DNA of 64,000 bases from Saprospiraceae bacterium (GCA_020850225.1 JADZFD010000015.1:62001-126000); one strand, 5' to 3'. Numbered from the stretch's first letter, positions 53,832 through 63,142 are shown. Notes: generated from the sequence alone by a model not told the origin. Numbers and translations are program-made.

Positions 53832-54665
53832 TCAGATATTGTTGACTTCGTTGGAAGGTATCAGTCTTTTAACGATGCGTAGCTGATGTGTATACCTGCG
53901 GATATTTTGATTAAAAATGCCAAAATGGTCTATATCATCAATACGGACATTACCATACACATGCAATACTCTTTTTTCGCCAACTATAATGCCGGCATGT
54001 GCAATGCGTCCATCTTTGTTTTCACAAAATATTACGTCTCCTTCCTGGACAAAATCCATAAAATATACATCCTCTCCGTACTGACACTGTTCAGAAGGAA
54101 AGCGTGGGAGATGGATGTTGAAAAATCCAAAAATAAGCTGTACAAGTGCACCACTGTCAATGCCAAATGGTGTACGTCCACCGGATAGCTCTGGCGTATT
54201 CAGGTAGCGACGGGCTATCTTAACGATAAGTTCTGATGTTTTTTCCAATCCTTCCCGATTGGTGGCCTGTCCGTTAAAGATGCTCTTCCCGTCAGGCATA
54301 GTCAGTGATATACCGTCAAATAGGGGTAGAGTAGAACCCATAACAATGTTTCTGGACGAATCTTCTTTCAGGACAGTATGTGATATTTCCAATGATTTGG
54401 ACGCATATGCATTGAGTCTGATGAACATTTTCTCATCAATTAGTTGAATCTGATTAGACTTTATCCATCCGAGAACACTACAATTATTGGGTTGGATGTA
54501 AAACCATAATTTGTTTTTCCGGTAGATGATGTTGAAAGATTCTCCGTATAATAACTGACTGATAACCTGAGTACTCTCCATAGGTTTACTATAAACGGGT
54601 ACAGCATTGAGTGTGCATATACCATGCAGATATTCGGTGGTGTCATTGACGGGTTTGATCAGCAT
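53832..54665 (-). CDS. C40 (NlpC/P60)-family protein with Ser at the catalytic Cys position
   Basis: A 277-residue protein without signal peptide. Two SH3-like regions cover about residues 15-130, and the NlpC/P60 domain about 140-277 (ARRYLNTPELSGGRTPFG, LPRFPSEQCQYGED, EGDVIFCENKDGRIAHAGIIVG, VLHVYGNVRIDDIDHFGIF). The motif normally reading GIDCSGFVQ reads GID170-S171-GALVQ without a gap, so the catalytic Cys is Ser (codon AGT); the following His residues H223 and H235 are kept. Related enzymes (YkfC-type) cleave peptidoglycan peptides in recycling. With Ser it may be inactive, or a slow serine hydrolase. The family call is firm, the activity uncertain. Confidence 0.85.
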   Translation of the reverse strand: MLIKPVNDTTEYLHGICTLNAVPVYSKPMESTQVISQLLYGESFNIIYRKNKLWFYIQPNNCSVLGWIKSNQIQLIDEKMFIRLNAYASKSLEISHTVLKEDSSRNIVMGSTLPLFDGISLTMPDGKSIFNGQATNREGLEKTSELIVKIARRYLNTPELSGGRTPFGIDSGALVQLIFGFFNIHLPRFPSEQCQYGEDVYFMDFVQEGDVIFCENKDGRIAHAGIIVGEKRVLHVYGNVRIDDIDHFGIFNQNIRRYTHQLRIVKRLIPSNEVNNI

Positions 54666-54755
54666 CTATGATTTAAATACTAAATAAATCTATTATTACG
54701 TTTATATGCATATTCAAAAACTAATCCATTTTTTAATTTTACATCATAATTTAAC

Positions 54756-54763
54756 TAACTTTG
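54756..54763 (+). promoter_or_regulatory. Candidate promoter for the PorP/SprF gene
   Basis: TAACTTTG matches TAnnTTTG perfectly, with TTT in place of TTG 21 nt upstream (54732-54734). The leader would be about 95 nt. Confidence 0.4.
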
Positions 54764-54866
54764 ACCGTTTTTTGATAATTTTTTTAATACGAGCTGTACT
54801 ATTCAGATTTTATGTACGACAGTACTGAGTTGAATCTGCATCGAATAATATATAATATTGAACACA

Positions 54867-55928
54867 TTGAAACTAAAGATTATATTTTTACTTGCTTCCC
54901 TGTATTTTATGCAGACTTTTGCAGATGCTCAGGATGCACATTTTTCACAGTTTTATGCATCACCCCTGACAATGAACCCGGCTACAGCAGGTACATACAA
55001 GGGAACATTCCGTATTTCTACCGTATACAGGGATCAATGGAGATCTGCACTGGACAATCCGCTGAAGTCATTTGCCGTTAGTGGTGATGTGAATTTTGAT
55101 ATCCGATACCATAAAAATTCCGCTCCGGATAAAGTTGCACTGGGTATTACATTCTTTGGTGACAGAGTATCCCTTTTCGATTTGAATACGAATGAAGTTG
55201 TACTTACCGGAGCCTACCACAAGGTACTCAATCCCAGGAATAAGCAATATTTGGGCATTGCCATTCAAGGAGGAGTATTCCAAAAATCAATAAATTATGA
55301 AGATCTTACTTTTCAGGATGCATACAATTCGGTCGACGGATATACCTTGGGTACTGCTGAAAATCTGCCAGTAAATAACAGAGCCTATGCTGATGTCAAT
55401 CTGGGTGTGTATTACACGGTCTCTCCTTCCAGAAACACAAGTTTTCATTTGGGATTGGGATACTTCCATGCCAATAAACCCAATATATCTTACTATAATT
55501 CTGAGGATATTATCAATTCTAACCTTGTAAAAACGGATATACTCGATTCCAAATGGAGTTTGCATACGGGTGCTTCCTTTAAAACAGCAGACAGATTGAA
55601 CATAGAGCCCAGAGTAAATTTTCTTGTACAGGGAGCATATTCAGAATTAAATTTAGGAACCACTTTTCGGTACAAACTGGATCCTCAGGCTGCAAGATAC
55701 TTCCTTATAGGACCATATATCCGTGGTGTCAGGAATTATAATTCCTATTCAATGGAATCATTTATAGCGATGGCTGGTATTGAGCTCAATAACTTCATCA
55801 TTGGTATGAGTTATGATCAGAATCTGGGTAGTCTTGTCAAGGACAGACGTTCATTGTCTTCATTTGAACTATCTCTTATCTATATCGGCGAACACAGTAA
55901 TGAAGACAATTTCTGTCCGCAGTGGTAA
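54867..55928 (+). CDS. PorP/SprF-family T9SS-associated outer-membrane protein
   Basis: A 353-residue outer-membrane protein: HFSQFYASPLTMNPATAGTY, YRDQWRSA, FFGDRV and barrel strands with the family's LGLGYFHANKPNISYY. The frame has no ATG between the preceding stop (54846) and the conserved part: translation starts at TTG 54867 (giving LKLKIIFLLASLYF, a good signal peptide) or TTG 54858. PorP/SprF proteins anchor or help T9SS cargo, often those with type B or SprB-like domains. The usual downstream gldK-N or OmpA partner is not here. Confidence 0.9.
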   Translation: MKLKIIFLLASLYFMQTFADAQDAHFSQFYASPLTMNPATAGTYKGTFRISTVYRDQWRSALDNPLKSFAVSGDVNFDIRYHKNSAPDKVALGITFFGDRVSLFDLNTNEVVLTGAYHKVLNPRNKQYLGIAIQGGVFQKSINYEDLTFQDAYNSVDGYTLGTAENLPVNNRAYADVNLGVYYTVSPSRNTSFHLGLGYFHANKPNISYYNSEDIINSNLVKTDILDSKWSLHTGASFKTADRLNIEPRVNFLVQGAYSELNLGTTFRYKLDPQAARYFLIGPYIRGVRNYNSYSMESFIAMAGIELNNFIIGMSYDQNLGSLVKDRRSLSSFELSLIYIGEHSNEDNFCPQW

Positions 55929-56192
55929 CATTGACTTAAATTGTAGTATCGGCATATTCAGTTTAAAAAAACAAGAAATAGAGACAAAATCATTTAGAAG
56001 CCGGAAGGAGTATGTTTGAATAGTATTACAACATAGTAAGATGCGTTGTATTCATTCTTAGTGGCTCAACCCAGGTAAATACAAAAGAGATACTTATTAA
56101 ATTACAATGTAAATCGAATTTAATAATACACTTTCATTCAATACTATCTGTACTGTCAGAAGTAGGTGTAAAGACTGTTATTTTAGAATTGA
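55929..56192. other. Intergenic stretch without recognised feature
   Basis: Between the PorP/SprF gene and the small membrane protein, 264 bp with no supported ORF, no perfect hairpin and no tRNA-like sequence. Confidence 0.55.
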
Positions 56193-56342
56193 CTATAAAA
56201 TTCTGAAAATTAACCAGATAACCAGGATTATAATCAAAGTCGCTATTATAGCAACCTTGAAAAATTGTTTTTCATCCTTCAAATCCTGAGCAGTCAGTTT
56301 GTCGTTACTTTTTTTAGGTACTTTCGCTTTATATTTAGACAT
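56193..56342 (-). CDS. 49-residue single-pass membrane protein
   Basis: A 49-codon frame from ATG 56342 to TAG 56193. The N-terminal half is hydrophilic and basic (MSKYKAKVPKKSNDKLTAQD, then LKDEKQFFK) and the C-terminal half is one long hydrophobic helix (VAIIATLIIILVIWLIF). The amphipathic-then-helix layout, the start codon and its own promoter support a real gene. By the positive-inside rule the N-terminus is cytoplasmic. I do not recognise the family. Confidence 0.65.
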   Translation of the reverse strand: MSKYKAKVPKKSNDKLTAQDLKDEKQFFKVAIIATLIIILVIWLIFRIL

Positions 56343-56363
56343 GGTATGTGATATTTTAAAACA

Positions 56364-56395
56364 CTAAGGTAGTAATAACTTTTGTAATTGACCAA
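56364..56395 (-). promoter_or_regulatory. Promoter for the 49-residue membrane protein
   Basis: On the reverse strand TTG (56395-56393) is followed after 21 nt by TACCTTAG (56371-56364), one mismatch from TAnnTTTG. Transcription would start near 56358, about 16 nt before the start codon. Confidence 0.45.
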
Positions 56396-56492
56396 ATAAT
56401 TTATGATTAAAAAATCATTTTAAACAATTTTTGTTGTCTGAATGCACGGTATGTTATAGATGATAGTATTGATGATATTGATATAGTGTACA

Positions 56493-56523
56493 TTGTGAAA
56501 ATACAATATTTGGATTACTTTTG
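56493..56523 (+). promoter_or_regulatory. Near-ideal Bacteroidota promoter for the thioesterase gene
   Basis: TTG at 56493, exactly 20 nt spacer, then TACTTTTG at 56516-56523: a full match to TTG-N20-TAnnTTTG. The leader is about 74 nt. Confidence 0.65.
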
Positions 56524-56590
56524 TGGTTTTTATGAGAATCTCACTGAATATATGATGTATTCAACGAGATTATTAAATTAATTATCAATA

Positions 56591-56596
56591 AAGGAG
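56591..56596 (+). promoter_or_regulatory. Consensus Shine-Dalgarno AAGGAG
   Basis: AAGGAG lies 7 nt before the thioesterase ATG. Strong Shine-Dalgarno sites are uncommon in Bacteroidota, where most genes here have only A-rich leaders. Confidence 0.6.
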
Positions 56597-56603
56597 TAAC
56601 TGA

Positions 56604-57140
56604 ATGAGTAATGTGATAAATGATGGTAAATTAGTGAGTGTTTCCAGACTTACAATGAATGAAATGATAATGCCGAATGATACTAATCCAATCGGTAATC
56701 TGATGGGTGGTTATCTGATGCGCTGGATGGACATAGCATGCGCAATTTGTGCGGCAAGACATTGTGGCTTTCAGGTTGTGACTGCTTCAGTAGACCATAT
56801 TTCGTTTTATGAGCCAATCAAGTTGGGAGATGTAATAACACTGACGGCACAGGTAACCAGGGCATTCAATACTTCTGTTGAAGTGTATGTAGAGGTTTCA
56901 GCAGCTGACTTGACTGGAGACAATCCCCGACAATCCAATCATGCTTATTTTACCTTTGTAGCTTTGGATATGGAAACAGGAAAACCCACGCAGGTTCCTT
57001 CGGTTATACCCATAACTACCGAAGAGAAAAAGCAGTACGAAGCTGCCGTGAGAAGACGCGAATTGCGCCTGATACTAGCAGGAAAACTCAAACCTGAGAA
57101 TGCTAAAGAATTAAGACATTTTTTTACAGATATGAATTGA
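56604..57140 (+). CDS. Acyl-CoA thioesterase (hotdog fold)
   Basis: A 178-residue hotdog protein. The active-site segment MNEMIMPNDTNPIGNLMGGYLMRWMDIAC with the conserved D of MRWMD, then AARHCGFQVVTASVDHISF and PIKLGDVITLTAQV, is typical of the ACOT/YciA group, which hydrolyses long- or medium-chain acyl-CoA in the cytoplasm. A single hotdog domain with a 40-residue C-terminal extension. It has a strong promoter and Shine-Dalgarno site. It is followed 108 bp later by a LolA-like gene, with no clear functional link. Confidence 0.9.
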   Translation: MSNVINDGKLVSVSRLTMNEMIMPNDTNPIGNLMGGYLMRWMDIACAICAARHCGFQVVTASVDHISFYEPIKLGDVITLTAQVTRAFNTSVEVYVEVSAADLTGDNPRQSNHAYFTFVALDMETGKPTQVPSVIPITTEEKKQYEAAVRRRELRLILAGKLKPENAKELRHFFTDMN

Positions 57141-57248
57141 TATATACAAGTTGTAAATAATATTGAATTCAGGTTTAACACAAATTTGACAGTTATACTG
57201 TAACTAAACCTGTCAGTATTTTGTCATATTTTAAACAATAATAGGATT

Positions 57249-57929
57249 ATGCGATTCGTTTTTTTAACAATGATGTTCACAGGTTTGGCTCTATCAGGTA
57301 TATGCCAGCGCACCAATAATACCAGTTCAGGCAATTCTGACCCATCTGCAAAAGTGCTGCTGGATAAATTGAAATCTAAGTTTGATAGTTATAAATCTAT
57401 GGAAATGAATTTTGAATTTCAGCTTGAGTTGCCTGGAAAACCGATTGAAATACAAAAAGGAAAGCTGATTCAGGATGGTAAGAAGTATGCTATAGTGATG
57501 AAGGATCAGGAAATTTATGCTGATGGTTCTCAAACATGGTTATACCTCAAAAGTCGTAAAGAGGTTCAGATTTCAGACTTTGAAGATGGAGATAATGATG
57601 CTTTTCTTTCTCCAAAGCAAATGCTGGCATTATATAGCAAGGGTGATTATGAATATGCGATAGCAGAAGAACGTAAGGTAGGAAAATCTACTTTTACGGA
57701 TATAGAATTTAAACCTTTGAAGAAAAACAATGAGATAACAAAGTTAAGACTCACGATTATTAAAACAACTAATAATATGGTGTCATTGCGTGTATTTTTA
57801 CGTGATGGTAACAGGTATCTTTTGAAAATGGACAGCCTCGTACCCAATAAAAAATATACACATGACACATTTATATTGAACACTAAGGAATTAAAAGGTG
57901 TTCATATAGAAGATCTGAGAATGGAATAA
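57249..57929 (+). CDS. LolA-like outer-membrane lipoprotein carrier protein
   Basis: A 226-residue protein with a signal peptide (about 1-20, SGICQ) and a short Asn/Ser-rich linker. The fold reads AKVLLDKLKSKFDSYKSMEMNF, GKLIQDGKKYAIVMKDQEIYADGSQTWLYL and SPKQMLALY, the order typical of LolA. It should carry lipoproteins across the periplasm or bind lipids; Bacteroidota have several LolA-like proteins, so it may not be the main one. A terminator follows. Confidence 0.85.
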   Translation: MRFVFLTMMFTGLALSGICQRTNNTSSGNSDPSAKVLLDKLKSKFDSYKSMEMNFEFQLELPGKPIEIQKGKLIQDGKKYAIVMKDQEIYADGSQTWLYLKSRKEVQISDFEDGDNDAFLSPKQMLALYSKGDYEYAIAEERKVGKSTFTDIEFKPLKKNNEITKLRLTIIKTTNNMVSLRVFLRDGNRYLLKMDSLVPNKKYTHDTFILNTKELKGVHIEDLRME

Positions 57930-57963
57930 ATAGAACCAATTCGGTTACTCAGTTTAATCAACC

Positions 57964-57999
57964 AGCGATTTTCGTCAATTCAACGGAAATCGCTTTTTG
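57964..57999 (+). terminator. Rho-independent terminator after the LolA-like gene
   Basis: AGCGATTTTCGT (57964-57975) pairs with ACGGAAATCGCT (57983-57994; one T-G wobble) and is followed by TTTTTGTTT. It also faces the convergent glutamine synthetase gene. Confidence 0.8.
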
Positions 58000-58043
58000 T
58001 TTGAAGAGATAATGATTTTAAATAATGTTCGAAGACATTATCA

Positions 58044-60233
58044 TTATCGTGTAAATAAAATCTCTCTGTATTTTGTAAGTGGCCAAATTTCATCATCGAT
58101 AAGAAGTTCAAGTTTGTCACAGGCATACCTGATTTTTGAAAAATAAGGAATAACTTTATTACAATAGGCATCTGCTTTCTTTTCGAGATCTTCCAGTTTG
58201 TTGGCAATTTTTCTTTCCTCAGTCATTAGTTCTACGTCATTGATGATAGAGCCTATGTACTTCGAAATTTGCTGGATGAGCTTGACCTGTTCGCCAGAAA
58301 ACTCCTTATGTAGACTACCAAAAATCTCTTTATGTCCCCTGACGTTCTCTATGAGTTTGTTTTGATAGGTAATAGCAGTAGGAATAATGTGGTTTTGGGA
58401 TATATCACCTAATATCCTGCTTTCGATCTGAATTTTCTTGATATAATTTTCCAATTCAATTTCATATCTAGCATGTACTTCCAGCGGTGACATTATTTGA
58501 GTTGATTCAAACATCCCGATACTTTCCTTTGATATCTGAACTTTAAGTGCTTCCGGTGTATTGTTTATGTTTTTCAGACCTCTTGAGTTAGCAATTTCTA
58601 CCCATTCATTACTGTAGCCGTCCCCTTCAAACCTTATTTTTTTGGATTCTTTGATCAATTCTCTCAGAACATTGAAAATGGCATCATCTTTTTTCATTTC
58701 CTTTTCGTCAATAAGATGATCAACTTCGGATTTGAATTTTTTAAGCTGATTAGCTACAATCATATTCAAAACAGTCATGGATTTGGCGCAGTTGGCTGAA
58801 GAACCTACAGCCCTGAATTCAAATTTATTACCGGTAAACGCCATAGGAGAGGTACGATTCCGATCAGTATTGTCCAGTAATATCTCAGGAATTTTTCCGA
58901 CCACATTAAGTTTGAGTTCTGTTTTCTCTTCCGGAGTCAACCGGCCGTCAGATACGTTTTCCAGTTCGTCAAGAACTTCAGTAAGATGTTTACCTATAAA
59001 TACGGATATAATGCTCGGTGGAGCTTCGTTTGCTCCCAGCCTGTGATCATTACCGGCACTTGATATGGATGCTCTCAGCAGGTCGGCGTTGTCATGAACG
59101 GCTTTGATCGTATTAATGAAAAAAGTAAGGAACTGGAGGTTGCTTTTCGGCGTCTTTCCCGGACTAAGTAAATTAACACCGGTATCTGTGGAAAGAGACC
59201 AGTTGTTGTGTTTTCCTGAGCCATTAACACCGGAAAAGGGTTTTTCATGAAAAAGGACAGTGAAATTGTGTTTTTTTGCAATCTTCTGCATCAGGTCCAT
59301 TAAGAGTGAGTTGTGGTCAACTGCAAGACTGGCCTCTTCATGTATAGGTGCCAGTTCAAACTGGTTGGGTGCCACTTCATTATGTCTGGTCTTGATAGGA
59401 ATTCCCAGTCGTATACATTCTATTTCCAAATCCCGCATATAAGACAGAGCGCGTTCGGGAATAGAACCAAAGTAGTGGTCATCGAGTTGTTGTCCTTTGG
59501 CGGGTTGATGGCCTATCAGCATCCTGCCTGCCAGTTGTATGTCAGGTCGGGAATCTGCCAGAGCCTTGTCTATTAAAAAATATTCCTGTTCTATACCAAT
59601 GGTTGAAATAACCTTGTTGATGTTTTTATCGAAATATCTGGCTACATCGGTAGCTGTTTGGTCAATAAACATCAATGATTTCAATAATGGAACTTTATAA
59701 TCCAGTGATTCTCCTGTGTAGGAAACAAATATCGTCGGAATACATAATGTAGTACCTATGATAAAAGCAGGTGAGCCCGGATCCCAGGCTGTATAGCCTC
59801 TGGCTTCAAAGGTATTTCTAATGCCACCATTGGGAAAACTGGATGCATCAGGTTCCTGCTGTACGAGTTTGCCTCCATCAAAGGTTTCCAAAGCTACTCC
59901 GGAACTGTCCAGGTCAAAAAAGGCATCATGTTTTTCAGCAGTTGCACCGGTTAATGGCTGAAACCAATGAGTAAAATGTGTTGCTCCGCGTTGAATAGCC
60001 CATGATTTCATTGCCAGAGCTACCTGATCTGCTGTTTTGCGATCTATTTTTTTTCCATTATGTATGGCATCGAGCAATATAAGAAAGGTCTCTTTTGTCG
60101 TATAAGCTTTGATGCTTTCGGCATTGAAGATGTTTTCACCAAAGATTTCGGATCTTTTTTTTGCCGGTTCTTTTACTTTTTTGGGTTTGTGGGATAATGC
60201 GGTTTGAAGTGCCTGAAAGCGGATGGTTCCCAT
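58044..60233 (-). CDS. glnN: Glutamine synthetase type III
   Basis: A 729-residue enzyme, the length of type III (GlnN) synthetases and well above the 450-470 of type I. Motifs: VSYTGESLDYKVPLLKS, IGIEQEYFLIDKALA, RHNEVAPNQFELAPI, NGSGKHNNWSLSTDTG, GNDHRLGANEAPPSIIS and NRTSPMAFTGNKFEFRAVGSS for the metal and ATP sites. It makes glutamine from glutamate, ammonia and ATP in the cytoplasm. GSIII is characteristic of Bacteroidota. It has its own promoter element. Confidence 0.95.
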   Translation of the reverse strand: MGTIRFQALQTALSHKPKKVKEPAKKRSEIFGENIFNAESIKAYTTKETFLILLDAIHNGKKIDRKTADQVALAMKSWAIQRGATHFTHWFQPLTGATAEKHDAFFDLDSSGVALETFDGGKLVQQEPDASSFPNGGIRNTFEARGYTAWDPGSPAFIIGTTLCIPTIFVSYTGESLDYKVPLLKSLMFIDQTATDVARYFDKNINKVISTIGIEQEYFLIDKALADSRPDIQLAGRMLIGHQPAKGQQLDDHYFGSIPERALSYMRDLEIECIRLGIPIKTRHNEVAPNQFELAPIHEEASLAVDHNSLLMDLMQKIAKKHNFTVLFHEKPFSGVNGSGKHNNWSLSTDTGVNLLSPGKTPKSNLQFLTFFINTIKAVHDNADLLRASISSAGNDHRLGANEAPPSIISVFIGKHLTEVLDELENVSDGRLTPEEKTELKLNVVGKIPEILLDNTDRNRTSPMAFTGNKFEFRAVGSSANCAKSMTVLNMIVANQLKKFKSEVDHLIDEKEMKKDDAIFNVLRELIKESKKIRFEGDGYSNEWVEIANSRGLKNINNTPEALKVQISKESIGMFESTQIMSPLEVHARYEIELENYIKKIQIESRILGDISQNHIIPTAITYQNKLIENVRGHKEIFGSLHKEFSGEQVKLIQQISKYIGSIINDVELMTEERKIANKLEDLEKKADAYCNKVIPYFSKIRYACDKLELLIDDEIWPLTKYREILFTR

Positions 60234-60259
60234 TTGTATTGATGTATTTGTTTATGCCG

Positions 60260-60267
60260 CAAAGTTA
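60260..60267 (-). promoter_or_regulatory. Candidate -7 element for glnN
   Basis: The reverse strand reads TAACTTTG, a perfect TAnnTTTG match 26 nt upstream of the start codon. No clear -33 TTG. Confidence 0.4.
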
Positions 60268-60401
60268 AATATCCTTGTTAAATAAATATTATAAAATTAA
60301 TTTATTTTTATAAAATGTATTAAAAAAAAGGGGTTTAAAATAAAAAATAGCGTTATTATTGCATATACACCCCCAAAATATACATAGGTGTAATGAAATA
60401 A

Positions 60402-62351
60402 TTATAATAATGTTACAGTGCCAAGGTTGACAGCCAGCTCGTTTCTCCTTTTTATGAGCTCCTGATATACCTTGATGTTCAGGGTGTATTCTTCACTTTG
60501 TTTATCATCTTCTGTAACCGATGTAAAATATTCTTCGAGCTGACCGATATATTTTGTACTCTTTTTCAGTATAAGACGTTGGATTGCATTATCAACGTCT
60601 CTTATGTAATTTTCATTGGGCATCTTTTGTGTTTGGAGATACATTTGCTTTTTCTCCCAGGAAGCGTATATGTAAGGTGAACTAACAGCATTAACAGCAA
60701 ACCCGGCTATTTTTTCGTCAGTATGTGAAATGTACCATTTGCTGTCAGGAATTATCCCCGAATCAATGGCTTCCTTGGTCAGGAGAATAATTTCTCTGTA
60801 TAAATCAATATCAAAAAAATCCAGCAATTCTGTAGTCTCGGCAACTACAAATCCTGCTATTGTAGTCCTATTGCTTTCGTCATATATTTTATCTGCAAAA
60901 TTAATTAGAATGGAACATACGGCACGTTCTATCCACGCGTCATTTTGAACTATGTTTGGTTCGTCAGAACGCTGGATGAGTTTTGGTTTCAGCCATTCAT
61001 CTTCATTGACAGGCAGTTCCGGAACTTCTTCTTGTTTTTCCAGTCGCTTGTTTTTGCTTTTTGACCTGATCGTTTTATTGGTCTCTGTGATTAATATCTG
61101 CTCATCCAGTTCCAGTATTGTACTACACTGCCGGATATAGAGACTTCTTTTAAATGTGTCCGGAATTTTTGAAATGGAATCTACAATGTCCCGGATAGCT
61201 ATTGATTTCTTAATTGGGTCATTGGCAGTTTCATCTATGAGGATTCTTGTTTTAAAAAATATAAAGTCCTCTTCATTGTTAGTAATGAATTCTGTAAACT
61301 TATCACTACCCTGATTGGCTAAAAAAGAATCCGGGTCATGACCATCCGGTAGCAATACCAGTTTGACATTCATGTCAGCTTCCAATACCATGTCCAAACC
61401 ACGAAGAGCAGCCTTAATGCCTGCTGCGTCTCCATCGTAGAGGATTTTTATATTGGGAGTAAATCGTTTTATTAATTGTAACTGTTTTTGAGTAAGTGAC
61501 GTGCCGGATGTGGCGACTACATTTTCAATACCACTCTGATGAAGTGAGATGACGTCAAGATATCCTTCTACCAGAATGCATTCATTTTGTTTGCGAATAG
61601 CTTCTTTTGCAAAGTACAAGCCGTATAATATCTCACTTTTATTATAAATATCTGATTCCGGTGAATTGATGTACTTGGCAGTTTTTAACTGGTTGTTGAG
61701 AATTCTCCCGGCAAATCCTACTATTTTTCCACTCAGGTTATGAATGGAAAACATAACTCGTTGTCTGAAAAAGTCATAATCGGACTGGTTAGTTAATCCG
61801 AGCTTATGCAGGTGGTCAATATTGTATTTTTTCAGAAGTGCAGTTTTTGTAAATGAATCCCTGTCATTCAGTGCGTACCCAAGTTGGAACTTTTCTATAG
61901 TAGCATTCCTAAGCCCACGCTCCTTGAAATAGGACAAGCCAATGCTCCTGCCTTCTTCATCATTGAACAATTTATCCTTAAAATATTCTTTGGCAAATTC
62001 ATTGACGATATACAATGAATCTGTTATCAGCTTCTTTTCTTTCTCTTCTTCAGTGTTTTCTGTTTCTTTGAGTTCAATATTATACTTTTGGGCTAAAAAC
62101 CGTATAGCTTCCGGATAGCTGATATGTTCGTGTTCCATAATAAACCGGATCGGATCACCGCCTCTTCCACATCCAAAGCATTTGTAATAGTTTTTGGAAG
62201 GAGATACGACGAAAGACGGTGTTTTTTCATCATGAAACGGACACAGGCCAGTAAGATTGACACCACGACGGGTCAGATTGACGTAATCGCCAACTACATC
62301 TTCGACACGTGCCGCATCCATGACTGCCTGTATTGAACTTTGAATTATCAA
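60402..62351 (-). CDS. dnaG: DNA primase DnaG
   Basis: A 649-residue primase. The zinc-binding domain has C37-x2-H40 in CPFHDEKTPSF and C58-x2-C61 in KCFGCGRGG; the RNA-polymerase domain and TOPRIM follow (ILVEGYLDVISLHQSG and ILYDGDAAGIKAALRGLDM), and the C-terminal part (about 460-649) is the DnaB-interacting type. The frame has no upstream ATG before a stop: it starts at TTG 62351, which gives the full conserved N-terminus (IIQSSIQAVMDAARVEDVVG). dapB lies 68 bp upstream. Confidence 0.95.
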   Translation of the reverse strand: MIIQSSIQAVMDAARVEDVVGDYVNLTRRGVNLTGLCPFHDEKTPSFVVSPSKNYYKCFGCGRGGDPIRFIMEHEHISYPEAIRFLAQKYNIELKETENTEEEKEKKLITDSLYIVNEFAKEYFKDKLFNDEEGRSIGLSYFKERGLRNATIEKFQLGYALNDRDSFTKTALLKKYNIDHLHKLGLTNQSDYDFFRQRVMFSIHNLSGKIVGFAGRILNNQLKTAKYINSPESDIYNKSEILYGLYFAKEAIRKQNECILVEGYLDVISLHQSGIENVVATSGTSLTQKQLQLIKRFTPNIKILYDGDAAGIKAALRGLDMVLEADMNVKLVLLPDGHDPDSFLANQGSDKFTEFITNNEEDFIFFKTRILIDETANDPIKKSIAIRDIVDSISKIPDTFKRSLYIRQCSTILELDEQILITETNKTIRSKSKNKRLEKQEEVPELPVNEDEWLKPKLIQRSDEPNIVQNDAWIERAVCSILINFADKIYDESNRTTIAGFVVAETTELLDFFDIDLYREIILLTKEAIDSGIIPDSKWYISHTDEKIAGFAVNAVSSPYIYASWEKKQMYLQTQKMPNENYIRDVDNAIQRLILKKSTKYIGQLEEYFTSVTEDDKQSEEYTLNIKVYQELIKRRNELAVNLGTVTLL

Positions 62352-62419
62352 TGTTATTTAACTGATATATTGTTTTTGTAATGAATGATTTTCAATAGTG
62401 AAAGAATCTTGTTTTATGC

Positions 62420-63142
62420 TTATAGTTCAAGAACATCTTTCATACTAAACACACCCTTTTTATCCTTTAACCATTCAGCGGCTATGATGGCACCTTTGGC
62501 AAATCCCATACGCGAATGTGCCTCGTGTTTGATTTCAATATCATCTATATCTGATCTGTATTTTACGATATGTGTTCCCGGAACTTCTCCTGTACGTAAG
62601 GATTCGATGAAAATATCTCTGCTATTGGATGATGCAGGTTCAGTAATGGTCCAAACCTTTTTGCGGTCAATGGATTCAATGATATCTTTTGCAAGTGTTA
62701 TTGCTGTACCACTGGGTTTGTCCAGTTTGGCTGCGTGATGGGATTCCAGTATAGATACGTCATATACCTCGTATTTATCCATAATGTGTGCAAGTATTTT
62801 ATTGATTTCAAAAAAAATATTCACACCTATGCTGAAATTAGATGCATACAGAAAGGCACCATTATGATTTTGGCATAATTGATCTATTTCCTCTTTCCTG
62901 TTCAACCATCCTGTAGTTCCGGATATGACCGGCAGACCAGCAATAATGCATTGGGATATGTTATTGAAGGCCGATTCAGGTGTTGAAAATTCAATAGCAA
63001 CGTCTGCCCATTGTAAAACTCTGGGATTGAATTCCTGCAGATTGGATGAAGATATCTTACATGTTATTGTATGTCCACGTTTTAATGCAATATCTTCAAT
63101 AGCTTTGCCCATTTTACCGTATCCAATGAGTGCGATATTCAT
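62420..63142 (-). CDS. dapB: 4-hydroxy-tetrahydrodipicolinate reductase
   Basis: A 240-residue enzyme of lysine and diaminopimelate synthesis, reducing hydroxy-tetrahydrodipicolinate with NAD(P)H. The dinucleotide fold begins ALIGYGKMGKAI; VISGTTGW, NFSIGVNIFFEI and ESHHAAKLDKPSGTAI (catalytic HH and Lys) follow, with GTHIVKYRSDIDDIEIKHEAHSR read as separate strand blocks. It has its own TAnnTTTG element and is followed by dnaG, perhaps on one transcript. Confidence 0.94.
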   Translation of the reverse strand: MNIALIGYGKMGKAIEDIALKRGHTITCKISSSNLQEFNPRVLQWADVAIEFSTPESAFNNISQCIIAGLPVISGTTGWLNRKEEIDQLCQNHNGAFLYASNFSIGVNIFFEINKILAHIMDKYEVYDVSILESHHAAKLDKPSGTAITLAKDIIESIDRKKVWTITEPASSNSRDIFIESLRTGEVPGTHIVKYRSDIDDIEIKHEAHSRMGFAKGAIIAAEWLKDKKGVFSMKDVLEL

